The notes beneath the pieces were generated by a model. It was not told where the DNA came from, did not search any database, and saw only the letters and a program-made list of their open reading frames with translations. Below, in pieces: positions 31,616 to 41,430 of a stretch of 64,000 nucleotides of DNA. Position 1 is the first letter of the stretch. Each line of letters opens with the position of its first letter. The stretch is from the NCBI GenBank assembly GCA_035578155.1, contig JAPWDM010000021.1, positions 2,533,001 through 2,597,000 of the forward strand. Direction: 5' to 3'. The position numbers and the translations under genes were made by a program. This DNA is from Brachynemurus nebulosus. Its lineage: Eukaryota > Arthropoda > Insecta > Neuroptera > Myrmeleontidae.

Positions 31616-32507
31616 ACTACACAAACCAGCGCGAAAGAATTTTCCTCGAAGACATGTGATTGTGAAAGGAATTGATGATTTATGGCAGTGTGATTTAATT
31701 GAAATGGGTACTTATGCATCAGTGAATAAAAACTACAATTACCTGTTAACAATAATTGACGTGTTCTCGAAACAGGCGTGGGCGATACCGGTGAAAAATA
31801 AAACTGCAAAAGAGGTGACAGCTGCATTTGAATCGGTACTTAAACAAGGACGCTTACCGAGAAATTTACAAACCGACGATGGTAAGGAATTTTATAATCA
31901 GCTGTTTAAAACACTCATGAATAAGTACAACATCAATCACTATTCGACATTTTCAACGAAAAAAGCATCAGTGGTGGAGAGATTTAACAGAACGCTGAAG
32001 ACCGAAATGTGGAAAAAGTTTAGCTACAATGGGTCGTATCGATGGATTGATATGCTGGACGAATTAATGGATAATTACAATTCGCGTAAACATAGAACAA
32101 TTAAAATGCGACCGCGCGATGTAACACCAAGCAAGGAGAATATGCTTCTCTCAACTGTTTACAATTATGCACAAACTGCTGTCAAACCAAAATATAAAGT
32201 TGGTGATATTGTTCGCATTAGCAAGTATAAATCCCAATTTGACAAAGGATATCTACCATCATGGTCAACTGAACTTTTTAAAATAATTAAGGTGCAATTA
32301 ACTAACCCGGTTACGTACGTATTGGAGAATTATCAAGGTAATCCAATACAGGGTGGTTTCTATAACGAAGAACTCCAAAAAGTAAAGTATCCGGATGTGT
32401 ATTTAGTGGAAAAGGTGTTGAAAAAGAAGAATGATAAAGTATATGTGAAGTGGCTTGGATTTGGAAATGATCACAACTCATGGATATCGTCTGCCCATTT
32501 ACTATAA
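31590..32507 (+). CDS. INT: Retroviral-type integrase with C-terminal chromodomain
   Basis: 305 residues. The catalytic core has Asp35 (QCDLIEM), Asp96 (LQTDDGKEF) and Glu130 (SVVERFNRTLK), the DDE triad. A middle SH3-like region (KYKVGDIVRISKYK) is followed by a chromodomain at about 262-305 (VYLVEKVLKKKNDKVYVKWL). There is no obvious N-terminal HHCC zinc finger. Known role: inserts the element using its terminal repeats and makes the 6-bp target duplication seen at both ends. The chromodomain may target histone-marked chromatin. Intact. Confidence 0.93.
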   Translation: MSKRQVVRELHKPARKNFPRRHVIVKGIDDLWQCDLIEMGTYASVNKNYNYLLTIIDVFSKQAWAIPVKNKTAKEVTAAFESVLKQGRLPRNLQTDDGKEFYNQLFKTLMNKYNINHYSTFSTKKASVVERFNRTLKTEMWKKFSYNGSYRWIDMLDELMDNYNSRKHRTIKMRPRDVTPSKENMLLSTVYNYAQTAVKPKYKVGDIVRISKYKSQFDKGYLPSWSTELFKIIKVQLTNPVTYVLENYQGNPIQGGFYNEELQKVKYPDVYLVEKVLKKKNDKVYVKWLGFGNDHNSWISSAHLL

Positions 32508-32562
32508 ATATGTTGAACTATGGTAATCATCAGTCATTCTTGGTGAAACAGTAGCAGCAGCA

Positions 32563-33147
32563 ATGGAAGCAGTAGAAAAAACCATCCAAGACCAGATAAC
32601 AATGGAAGAAAACAGTGTGCGACGTCGATTTTTGAATAAAATGCTTGATAATGCTATTAGACTGCGTGATGTTGAAACAATTAGATTTATTGCAATGAAG
32701 GAGCGCGAACTTTTTTGCCCTGGAAAAATAATATTTGGAATTAAACACAATACATCTAGAGAGGTGTTGGAAATATTATTCAACTTTACCTTCGAAACGA
32801 ATGAAAAATTTGTATCTGAACTTGATTCGCTTAAAGATGTCGTTACAACTTGGTTACGGGCGGCTGTAGAATATGCTCGACCAGAACTGTTGAAATTTGT
32901 GTTGGACATAATTGAAAAATACGGCATTCAAGGCGTGTGTCTGAACAAAGAAGATGACGACGATAGCGATAACGAAGATAATTGTCTGATGTGTTGGATT
33001 TGGCAGAATATTGAAAAAGGTCGTAATGATCCGACAGCTCAACTTGGTTTTGAGACAGGACCGGACAGTGGTCCCTGGCCTTCAGTTTGTCTTAAGGATT
33101 ATTTAGACATCGATAAATTATTACGAGAACGTTTATACATAAATTAG
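32563..33147 (+). CDS. Helical Polinton protein of unknown function
   Basis: 194 residues starting at ATG 32563, between the integrase and PolB. The first 125 residues are helix-rich with ankyrin-like spacing (AIRLRDVETIRFIAMKE, then EYARPELLKFVLDIIEKYG). An acidic run (about 137-147, EDDDDSDNED) leads to a Cys/Trp patch (CLMCWIWQ) and a C-terminal DYLDIDKLLRERLY. I do not recognise a family. Ankyrin- or Bcl-2-like folds were considered; no BH1 motif is visible. It could be a host-interaction protein by position, which is a guess. Confidence 0.65.
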   Translation: MEAVEKTIQDQITMEENSVRRRFLNKMLDNAIRLRDVETIRFIAMKERELFCPGKIIFGIKHNTSREVLEILFNFTFETNEKFVSELDSLKDVVTTWLRAAVEYARPELLKFVLDIIEKYGIQGVCLNKEDDDDSDNEDNCLMCWIWQNIEKGRNDPTAQLGFETGPDSGPWPSVCLKDYLDIDKLLRERLYIN

Positions 33148-33392
33148 ACATAATTTTTACATGTATTATTATTGTTTGTTAATAAAATCATAATGTTTTA
33201 GACGCATTATTATGATTTAGTAATAATAAAAACTTTAATAAAAATGATCATTTTTATTTTCCACCCCTTTACATTTTAATACAATTTACAATTAGAAAAT
33301 AATAAATATAACTTATAATTATATAAATATTAACTAAAGCTATAGATACTAAAACTAACCATTAAATATAAAACTTATAAATATTTTTTAAA
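33148..33392. other. Convergent intergenic region before PolB
   Basis: About 245 bp of A/T-rich DNA between the ends of two convergent genes, with AATAAA words on the plus strand near 33180 and 33224 that could serve as polyadenylation signals. Confidence 0.5.
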
Positions 33393-36300
33393 TTAACAAA
33401 AATAAAAGTCTTCAATTTTGTAATGTCCCCATGGGAGAGTTTTAAGTCTGTTGTTGGGTACTATAAAACGTTTATCATCACTATTTGATAACGCAACCTT
33501 ATTAATTAAGTGAGTGTAGAGTTGATGTTTTAAACTGCGAAACACACTCATTTGTGTGTAAAGTATTTCCGAATTTCTACTTTTTACACAGTTTATATAG
33601 TCACTAACATCTATTTCGTTTTTTACAATATTCTTTTTTATACCTTTAAGTTTTTTAATTGGCGGATCATCACCTTTTTTCACAATACAATAGGATTTGG
33701 CTTTTACACCGATAAATTTTTCAATAAATGTTCCAGAACACTCGTCTTTAAATTTGCCAAGCACTTTTTTATTTAAACGAGGCAACCCATATATATTGTC
33801 ACTCGTAAAATCACTTGTGTCAAAATAAGCACTAATGTCTGGCTTAATATCAGCATAAAAGTCTTCTGTTTGTATTTGGTATATAAAACTGTCGGTGTCC
33901 ATATACAACAGCTTAACATTATCACCGTGTTTTGGTTTTATATACCCATAATGAAAATCGTACATTAGTGTTTTCGACAATTCAAGAACACTAAATCCTA
34001 CATATATTGGCTTGTTATAAATAACTTTTAAACGATTCATTTGCACAATCACTAGGTTTTCATGTATAACTGACCGACTATGAAAGTTCGGTCTACTTAT
34101 AAGACTACTAGCACCCAACTTTTTACCAATATTCTCCCAATGGGTAATTATACGCACATCCACACGTTTATTAACGTTTTCCATTGTCTTGCCAAACACA
34201 CTATTGTTCATTAGCTTATAAAAGTCTTTTTCAAAATTATTTGTTGCTTTAGAGCGGAGGTCAGTGTTCAAGTCAATGTAGTTTTTAAGCCACGGCGATT
34301 GATTAAATTGAAGCACACGATGTATTTTTGTTAATTTTAAACCATATTTGAGGCACTGTTTTAAACTGCGGTAATGAATAACATATTTCTTTTTATCAGA
34401 AACACTAGCTATTAGTTTTCTGTTTTTTGATGTGATGTACGGCGGCTTCTCATTCTCCGGGCAGAATGGTAAATCTTCATGGTGGTCGTGAAGTGTTTTT
34501 GGATACTGAAGATCCACTTCCAGTATATAACCAACACCAGCGTCATCAGCGATTGTGGATACATCAAAGTCTTTCAATTCACATTCCGAAACCCACTTGA
34601 AATCGTTGATTGGTAAGTGCTGCGACATAGCCCATCCGTATAAGTTGTTCGCATCCAGGTATTGAATAAACGTTGACGGTTTTGTTGGATCATAATTCTC
34701 GCAGTACTTATTATTAGCTTCGCTATAGCGTCCACAACACTGTGCTAAACCTCCACGCATTCCTTTCTGAATAAAATGTATCATGTCAATATCTGTGAGG
34801 AGTTCTAATTTCACTTGAGTATATTTTAACATGGCGTCCCAGCTCAGTCCCGGGGCGCTAAAGTATTGACAAGGATCCAATTGATACGTTCTCAAGCAAA
34901 CGTCTCGAAAATTCTCAAAAACATCTGTCAGTAAGAGTACGTCAGTTTTTAAATACAAATCCGAATATTCGCCCAATGTTTCTGTTTCAAATTCGTGCCA
35001 GATTTGTTGTGCACGTTGATATTCGTTATCAGTGATATGTGCTGTATTTAGATTACTATAAAATGCCGACTTTGGAGGTAACATGCGTTCTTCAAGACGT
35101 TCAACATTGTTGACATATTCATAAGGAAATACACCCTTTTCCTTAATTAAATTAAATTGGCGGTCTTCAGGATATGCTCGACGCACTTCAACAAACTGCT
35201 CCGGTTTCAAATTATTAGCCAGCTTGTCTAAACTGCTTGCCATAAATCGAAACGAATCGATGAAACGTAGTTGAATTGATTTTGTTTTTTTCTCATCATT
35301 TTCATCTTCATTTTCATCATCTTCTACATAGTCATCTTCTCCTTCAACATCAGGTTCATTATCACCATCATCATCATCATCTATTTTTATATGTTTGGTG
35401 AAGGAAATGTAGCGTTCTTTGTTGTTGGCAATGACATCAATTTTTTCTTTAGCCACACCAAATTCACGCACAACGAAATGGGCATCGTAACCGGATAAAT
35501 TGTGAAAGATTACCGGAATGAATTTTGGCACCTTGTATTGTAAATTACAGTCATTGTGTGCAGCACCACGGAATTCACCAGTTAAATGGTCATGGTCCCG
35601 CACACGATCTTTTCGTAATACATTACCACATATAAAACAGGTTGTCGCATTTATGTACTGCATTTGCTGGGCTGGTGTTAACGGTTTCATCGGCACTTGT
35701 TTGTCCAGAATACTATACAATCGTCTCGCTTCTTCATCGAGTTTCTCCATAAAGACTTTTCCACAATTTGGTCCCCGGTATTGCACAAATTTATTTAAAT
35801 TGTCATCATATGAACACTTGATGTAATAAGCGAAACTGAACGGCTCATGTATTTGCATAGTATTTGTGAACGATGTTGTTGGATCTGGTGAGCATGTGTC
35901 GTATGGTTTCAAAATTGATTCAAAGTCGCAATAAATTGTGAACGGAACGCGTAATTGTTTCTTAAAATTCTTAAACTTTAATATATGTTTCCCTAAAGTC
36001 GGCAATACTGTGCGAACACCATTGCAGTCGTTCTTCGAATGTTCGTCTAATCCCGCCTCAGTTCTGAAGAATTGCAAGCACCCATCGCAAATATACTTGG
36101 TTTCTTTGTGCTTTGAAAATTGACGACTAACAAGTCTGCTTAGATTTTTAATCCAAGAATAGTGACTGTTGTCACCATCTTCAATATACAGTAAATTAAT
36201 ATGTGTGCTCCTCTTTTGTGTTATATGATGTAACGGTCCAACAATACTTTTATCTTCCACACCATAAACGTTGACGCTAATATTATTTAGAGATTCAAAC

Positions 36301-37301
36301 AATCTAATATCCTTAACTTTAACTGGAAACTCAATTCCATCAAAATTTAGAACGGATGAATAATGCGGATATGATGCAAGTCGGTGTGGGTTATTATCGA
36401 CTGGATGTAAAGCCGATGTGACTGCCCATGCAAAACATGCTTGATCATTGTTCTGAACATTAACGACCGACTTCTTTCGTTTAATCCATGCTGGTAATTC
36501 AATGTAGGACGATGCTCGAATTGGATTATATTTGTTAATATTCACTTCCAAGTAATAAACTTTTTGAAGCATCCAACCGGAACCTCGTGCCAGGAACTCC
36601 TCGCTTTTTGTTGTTATTACCGCCACCATATTGTCATACATATCACTGATATTAGTTGGCTCTGTTACAATTGAATTTCTTGTATTAAACGACTTGATAT
36701 CCAACGTCACAGACCCATCTTTTTCATTTTTCGCATACAGTCCAAAAAGTTCAAAGTTTGTTTTAAATGCTTTGTGTTTCCCCAGTTCCGTACCCAGCAA
36801 CAGTAACACTTTCTCCTTGAATTGCTCCAAAAAATCTTCAATTGACTGGGAGTTTTCACAATTCTTCACCCGGTAACTGATTATGCGACTTTTAAAGGCA
36901 CTATGGACGATTTCTACATTTTCATTTTCCGTGCTGCAACAAATTTTATCTTTATGTTCAGTACTACGCAAATGTCCGTTGAATGCCGTTTTAGGTATAT
37001 CAATATCACAAACATCACAATGCTTTGTTCCGACTGGTTTTGACATTTTTGATTTCTTTAAGAGGTTTCCATTTTCATCATTAGCTGGACGCTTTGTTGA
37101 ACCGCTACTAGTAGATGGTTGAGCAGCTGTAGTCATCGTTTCATGGACATTTTTCATATGACGCATAAGTACATCAGCCCGGCTAAAGGATACATCACAT
37201 TGGCTGCATTTTAAAATTTTGTTTCTGTGCTTGGCGTTGACATGTCGAGTTAAATTATCACGTCGTGTGAATGATAATCCGCAATCCTGGCATTTGAACA
37301 T
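33393..37301 (-). CDS. PolB: Protein-primed family B DNA polymerase with zinc-finger N-terminal extension
   Basis: 1302 residues, intact. N-terminus: two C2H2 fingers (FKCQDCGLSFTRRDNLTRHV, then LKCSQCDVSFSRADVLMRH), a third Cys/His unit near 93, a domain with Cys near 288 (QACFAWAV) and His near 380 (SHYSWIKNLSRL), and another finger (YICDGCLQFF). Exonuclease: YCDFES (~457), an HNH-like VRDHDHLTGEFRGAAHNDC (~560), HNLSGYDAHF (~600) and YLKTDVLLL (~780). An acidic insert lies at about 640-667. Polymerase: YLDANNLYGW (motif A, ~880), KLMNNSVFGKT (B, ~1029), LYMDTDS (C, ~1134) and GVKAKSYC (KxY). Known role: replicates the linear genome using a terminal protein primer. Confidence 0.95.
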   Translation of the reverse strand: MFKCQDCGLSFTRRDNLTRHVNAKHRNKILKCSQCDVSFSRADVLMRHMKNVHETMTTAAQPSTSSGSTKRPANDENGNLLKKSKMSKPVGTKHCDVCDIDIPKTAFNGHLRSTEHKDKICCSTENENVEIVHSAFKSRIISYRVKNCENSQSIEDFLEQFKEKVLLLLGTELGKHKAFKTNFELFGLYAKNEKDGSVTLDIKSFNTRNSIVTEPTNISDMYDNMVAVITTKSEEFLARGSGWMLQKVYYLEVNINKYNPIRASSYIELPAWIKRKKSVVNVQNNDQACFAWAVTSALHPVDNNPHRLASYPHYSSVLNFDGIEFPVKVKDIRLFESLNNISVNVYGVEDKSIVGPLHHITQKRSTHINLLYIEDGDNSHYSWIKNLSRLVSRQFSKHKETKYICDGCLQFFRTEAGLDEHSKNDCNGVRTVLPTLGKHILKFKNFKKQLRVPFTIYCDFESILKPYDTCSPDPTTSFTNTMQIHEPFSFAYYIKCSYDDNLNKFVQYRGPNCGKVFMEKLDEEARRLYSILDKQVPMKPLTPAQQMQYINATTCFICGNVLRKDRVRDHDHLTGEFRGAAHNDCNLQYKVPKFIPVIFHNLSGYDAHFVVREFGVAKEKIDVIANNKERYISFTKHIKIDDDDDGDNEPDVEGEDDYVEDDENEDENDEKKTKSIQLRFIDSFRFMASSLDKLANNLKPEQFVEVRRAYPEDRQFNLIKEKGVFPYEYVNNVERLEERMLPPKSAFYSNLNTAHITDNEYQRAQQIWHEFETETLGEYSDLYLKTDVLLLTDVFENFRDVCLRTYQLDPCQYFSAPGLSWDAMLKYTQVKLELLTDIDMIHFIQKGMRGGLAQCCGRYSEANNKYCENYDPTKPSTFIQYLDANNLYGWAMSQHLPINDFKWVSECELKDFDVSTIADDAGVGYILEVDLQYPKTLHDHHEDLPFCPENEKPPYITSKNRKLIASVSDKKKYVIHYRSLKQCLKYGLKLTKIHRVLQFNQSPWLKNYIDLNTDLRSKATNNFEKDFYKLMNNSVFGKTMENVNKRVDVRIITHWENIGKKLGASSLISRPNFHSRSVIHENLVIVQMNRLKVIYNKPIYVGFSVLELSKTLMYDFHYGYIKPKHGDNVKLLYMDTDSFIYQIQTEDFYADIKPDISAYFDTSDFTSDNIYGLPRLNKKVLGKFKDECSGTFIEKFIGVKAKSYCIVKKGDDPPIKKLKGIKKNIVKNEIDVSDYINCVKSRNSEILYTQMSVFRSLKHQLYTHLINKVALSNSDDKRFIVPNNRLKTLPWGHYKIEDFYFC

Positions 37302-37620
37302 GATGAAATTTTTCTAAAAATTTAAAAATTATATTAATATGTGAGAATTTAATTAAAAATTATTGTACTTACCAAATACTTTAAAAATAACGCAATAAAA
37401 CTACAAAGTATATTTAAAATATGATAATAAACTTTGAAAAAATTAATAATTATTTTACTTACCAAGTACTTTCAGTATAACACAATAAAACAAAAAAAGT
37501 AAACTGTTTATTTCAAAATTTAAAGCAACTGGAACACTATGTCTTTACAACTTTAACAACTGAATGAAACTCTGTCTTGTTATGAATATTGTAGCTCTTA
37601 TATAGGAGAAAAACCAAGTG
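37302..37620 (-). promoter_or_regulatory. PolB leader with duplicated splice-donor sequence and candidate 5' UTR intron
   Basis: On the minus strand G|GTAAGT occurs at 37373/37372 and again at 37463/37462, in two diverged copies of a ~90-bp unit. A TTTTTAG acceptor lies at 37316-37314, 13 bases before the ATG, so a 59-nt (37372-37314) or ~149-nt intron is possible. TATATAAG at 37604 and TCAGTT near 37561 may form the promoter, although their spacing (about 42 bp) is wider than in the other promoters of this element. Confidence 0.45.
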
Positions 37621-39807
37621 ATTTTTGATTTGCATCAGCATAAAATTAATGTATGTACTCACAAAAATATAGCCTTGCAAACAAAATATAATTTATGAGA
37701 ATTTTTATAAAATCATGTCACTGGAAAATATGTACTTAACTATATAAAGTAAAAATATTTCTACCCGGAAAAACCTTCATTATTCGTATGTTATTACAAA
37801 AAACAAAATAATGTATACGCATATATAAAATCTAGAAATCATGTGGGAAAACTATTTATGTAAAATGTAATATTAAATTTTTAAATGTTATTTATACATA
37901 TATACATATATGAATTTTTAATTAAATAAGAAAATTGTTTGACATTTACTCAAAGGCCAAACGTGTAGTTAAAATATTTTTATAAAATAAAAAATTCATC
38001 CGGATTGTTGTTAAGAAAGAATATTGAGAAAATTAACTGGATGCTTTTGTTTTTATTACAACAATGTATTTGAATTTTATATTCTGTTGTATTTTCTGAT
38101 CTGTAATTCTGTACACTGTATAAGCGGTGAAAGGTGGTATCATAGTATGTATGTATGCTGTGATATTGTAGATCAACTAAAGTCCGCTGGTACTAGCAAC
38201 TATCTTGTTAGATTCATTTGAAACAGCAAAGAGAGCAGACATATCCACCGAAACTCTAATCACTACTCAGTATATGTGTATTGTACTGTCTTTTTACTTT
38301 TATTATAATATTATTGTGATCAATAAAAATCATTTATTAAGGGAATATACTTTAATTATTGTCACCATTACTTCGTTTGTTTTACATATTCAGAAGTAAC
38401 TACCACCAATCCAAGATAAAAAAATCAAGCATTGTAAGTAATATTGTTAATTATTATACTAAATTAAAGTTTAATTATAATGTAATTATGGAATATATTT
38501 TTTGGAAAAATAATATTTATTATAAAAATTATATTTTTACAAATAATTTTGTGTACATTTTATAAATACTGTATATACCTTTGAAAATATTTACATTATC
38601 TGACGTTTTGTATTTTAAACAAGTTAAAATATGTAATAGAACCTTAATAAATTTTTATTGAATTAAAAATTCTATTAATATAACATTTTTTGAATAAATA
38701 AAATTAATATCTATATATTTCTGTGTTTTAATTCAATTATTCCTTATTATGTGTACAAAACAGCGCAATTCACATTTGTATGTTAAAATTCGAACAAGAG
38801 GTTCTAAAACATACAACATTAATAGAAGAATTTGAAGAATATATGCATATAGGTGAAGAAAATTTAATATTATGTAATGTTTATAACAAATATTAAGCAT
38901 ATTTAAAAGATTTTGTCAAAAATATTTATTAAAAACAATATAAAATTTTAAAAGAATATAACATTATACACAGAGGTGAAAAAAATTTAATATTATGTAA
39001 TATTTATAACAATTATCAATCATATTTAAAAGATTTTGTCAAAAATATTTATTAAAAACAATATTTTGTACCCCCAGAAATTATTTACTTAAAGTATGTA
39101 ATAACAAAACAGAATTTTTTAGCATACTAAATTGTTTCTATATAATACGTATGTATAGTCTGGTGAAAGGCTAAAACAACATAATATGTATCAAGTCTGG
39201 TAAATATGCTGTTCGTTAACGTTCCAGTGTAGCTAATGAATGTTACTGAATATATCAGAATACATGTATTGCAAATTGTTGTCAGTATAAAACAACTTTT
39301 TACTATTAAAGGTCACTATGTACTCACGTACGCAAACAATATATTGATCACAATTTATCCATTTATAGAAAAACTGGTTATTTAATTACAATGAATGAAT
39401 GCACAATAGTTGACAATAGTCAGTTAATTATGTGAATATTAATAATCTACTCAGAAATATAGATAATATTTATAATACAATTAATAGTTGATATTTATTG
39501 CAGACAATAAAATAATTTTAACTTTTAAAAAATTTATGGTTACTAATAACACTTTCTCAAAAAGGAAAATTTTTGTCTTCTTAATTTGTAATGTACAAAT
39601 ATACTACTAACGGTCAAAATTTTATGCGCCTAAAAAACGAACTGGTGGTGATTTATTTTTTCCGAACTACATACCTGGCAATGATTTACCTAATTAAATC
39701 AGTCATTATACTATTATTTCAAATTTTTTATTTTCAAAATACTGATGTACAAAATATGATATTAGAACAGGCAATACCATTCAAATTTGACCCGGGCCAA
39801 TGAAAAT
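37621..39807. other. Polinton right subterminal region, non-coding with a 123-bp direct duplication
   Basis: About 2.2 kb of AT-rich DNA. A unit of about 100 bp at 38851-38950 is repeated at 38974-39064 (AGGTGAARAAAATTTAATATTATG onward). On the plus strand both copies encode the same peptide words (NLILCNVYN, YLKDFVKNIY) separated by stops, with a 38-codon frame from ATG 38780 leading into the first, so the repeat may be a dead gene. The 70-codon frame at 39591-39803 has a hydrophobic stretch (YLAMIYLIKSVIILLFQIFY) but no other support. Confidence 0.5.
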
Positions 39808-39929
39808 AGCTAGCTGAAGTGAACGAGCTCGAGGATGAAGGTAATGTTATTTCGCCATAAGGCGGAGGGTGGAGGCAATGTTAATTTTCCATAAGGCGGA
39901 GGTTCTAGAAGCCCCCATAATACACTACT
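39808..39929 (-). repeat. Polinton right terminal inverted repeat
   Basis: Complement of the left repeat, ending ATAATACACTACT, with the same internal duplicated CCTCCGCCTTATGG word. Followed by the target duplication AACATA at 39930-39935. Confidence 0.95.
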
Positions 39930-40004
39930 AACATACAATCAGTGGTGTTCATATTTTATTTTTACTCTTACAATTGTTCTTTTTTGAACATATGAAAAGT
40001 ATCT

Positions 40005-40532
40005 TTAATTTTCATCGCTGTCATCGTTAACAGTAACAGATATATTTTCTTTAATTAATATCTTAGATAATATTTCAGCGGGACGCAGTATTCGTGAAAA
40101 ATATCTGGCATGGGATAAATAATATATTATAGTTGCTATATGAGAACAGCAGCCCACGGTTCGTTTTCCGTTCGGACAATCACAGTAGTATCTTCTAATG
40201 TTTTGGCAATCTTTACCATATGGTATATAATCGATATATACTCGATAGATCTTATTGTTTATGTGTCGAAATCTGACATCCATCCTTATTATATTCGGAT
40301 TTTCTTTTATATAAGTAGAATAGTCAGGCTGGTTCTGGCCCACTTTCAGTGGTGGAAGCGCTCTGTTGTAGGCGAGACGTTCGAGCGGTGCGGTGTGTGT
40401 GTGTGTGTTGTGGTGAATGGGGCGGGGGTTGGCGGTAGGCGATGACGTGAGTTGCGAGTGATTGAGCGTTGACGGTAGGGCAGGTGGCGAGGGGGTTGGT
40501 AGGCGATGACGCGCGTTGTTGTATGCATGCAT
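40005..40532 (-). pseudogene. SWIM zinc-finger protein, C-terminal part
   Basis: A minus-strand frame of 175 codons. The last ~95 residues are convincing: NIIRMDVRFRHINNKIYRV followed by the SWIM finger YYCDCPNGKRTVGCCSHIAT (CxCx(n)CxH) and YYLSHARYFSRILRPAEIL. This domain is the C-terminus of a protein family found in very many copies in insect genomes, probably transposon-derived. The first ~80 codons come from a GT/GGCG-rich simple-sequence patch (40385-40530) and are not likely to be real coding sequence; the gene is cut there, next to the LINE fragment. Stop at 40005. Confidence 0.6.
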
Positions 40533-41430
40533 CTCTGAAAGAAAGATGCTGGAATTTCTCCGAAATTCACATCTTCTTCAGAGGTTTAGGGGCATACCAT
40601 CTCTGATTTTACAAGCCGTCTCCTGATTCTCCCCCGATAGTTCAGAATTTTATTCCAGTTACGTTTTTAATCTGTGTGTTAAAACGATTTTGTGAGTGTC
40701 CTAATTTATTTATTTATTAACGATACCCTGTTCCAGCTGGTCTAGCAGGGTACTTTTAGTCTTATCGTTATGCCACTAAGGGCCTTTTACACCCTTAGTG
40801 GTACTTTGTTATTTATACATGTTTTGTTGTTTTTGTTATTGTTTTTTATCGATGTACCACCGACGGCCTTTTACACCCTAGGTGGTACATCAATTGTTGT
40901 TTTTATCTGTGATATTTTGTTATGCCGCTGTAGGCCTGTTGTTATGGCTCTACAGCGGTATTGTTTTAACCCCTTATTGCGTCACCGATGGGCCTGTGGC
41001 TCCCCAGTGACGTAATAAGTTTTTTCTGTGATAACACTGTGATTTTTTTCTAGTCTTGTTTTTTGAGTGTTTCTAGTCGGTTCTCTCCACTCCGGGGTCC
41101 TTTACACCTCGGAGGGAGTTCCAGCGATGGCTTCCAGGCCTTGGTGACCGGACGCTCTGTCTAGTACTTATCGTACCGTCACCAAGAACTGCCCGCTCTT
41201 TTTAAGCCCTGGGATGGCAGGGCTCATCGATGGATTTTATTATGTGTATGTTTTGTCCCTTGTCTATTGCATTTATGTGTTCCTGTTTTGTGTAGGTTTT
41301 TATTTTTACCGTTTATGGCGGCGCATGTCCTCTGTTGGCGATGCCACCGAGTGCTGCTGACCGCGCCATCCACCGACAGCAGTACCCCAATTTTAAAGAA
41401 AAATAAAAATAAAAAATAATAATAATAATA
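40533..41430 (+). mobile_element. I-clade LINE, 5'-truncated 3' end fragment
   Basis: From TCTGAAAGAAAGATGCT (40533) on, the sequence matches the end of ORF2 and the 3' UTR of the larger copy at 48150-48930, ending in the same (TAA)n tail (41416-41431). The last ~20 codons of ORF2 are followed by an ~800-bp 3' UTR. The copy is joined directly to the 5' end of the next I element. Confidence 0.8.
40765..41125 (+). other. Series of five hairpins in the LINE 3' UTR
   Basis: Successive stems: 40771-40782 with 40792-40803 (TGCCACTAAGGG, 12 bp); 40851-40861 with 40881-40891 (GATGTACCACC, 11 bp); 40923-40933 with 40950-40960 (TGCCGCTGTAG, 11 bp); 40973-40985 with 41007-41019 (CTTATTGCGTCAC, 13 bp); and about 41085-41095 with 41108-41118 (CTCC.CTCCG). 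Loops share GGCCTTTTACA or GGCCTGT. Mismatches are mostly G-U. Several stems recur in the second copy at 48365-48625. Confidence 0.7.

Larger units (their letters stand above)
23575..39929. mobile_element. Polinton/Maverick (adintovirus-like) DNA element, complete
   Basis: A 16,355-bp element with 122-bp terminal inverted repeats and a perfect 6-bp target duplication. It carries the whole Polinton core set: protein-primed DNA polymerase B, retroviral-type integrase with chromodomain, A32/FtsK-type packaging ATPase, adenain-like protease, major and minor jelly-roll capsid proteins, plus the PLA2/core protein and fibre-like protein known from adintovirus-like members. The only coding defect I see in core genes is one in-frame stop in the 30.1-31.2 kb gene. 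The inverted repeats differ at about four of 122 positions, so the insertion is fairly young. Confidence 0.95.

Noticed and set aside
32563..33147. Bcl-2-like protein, as reported in some adintoviruses
   Set aside because: No BH1 (NWGR-like) motif is visible, so the family was not assigned.
39591..39803. 70-codon hydrophobic Polinton protein near the right TIR
   Set aside because: One hydrophobic stretch only, no homology pattern, and it abuts the TIR; kept as a remark only.
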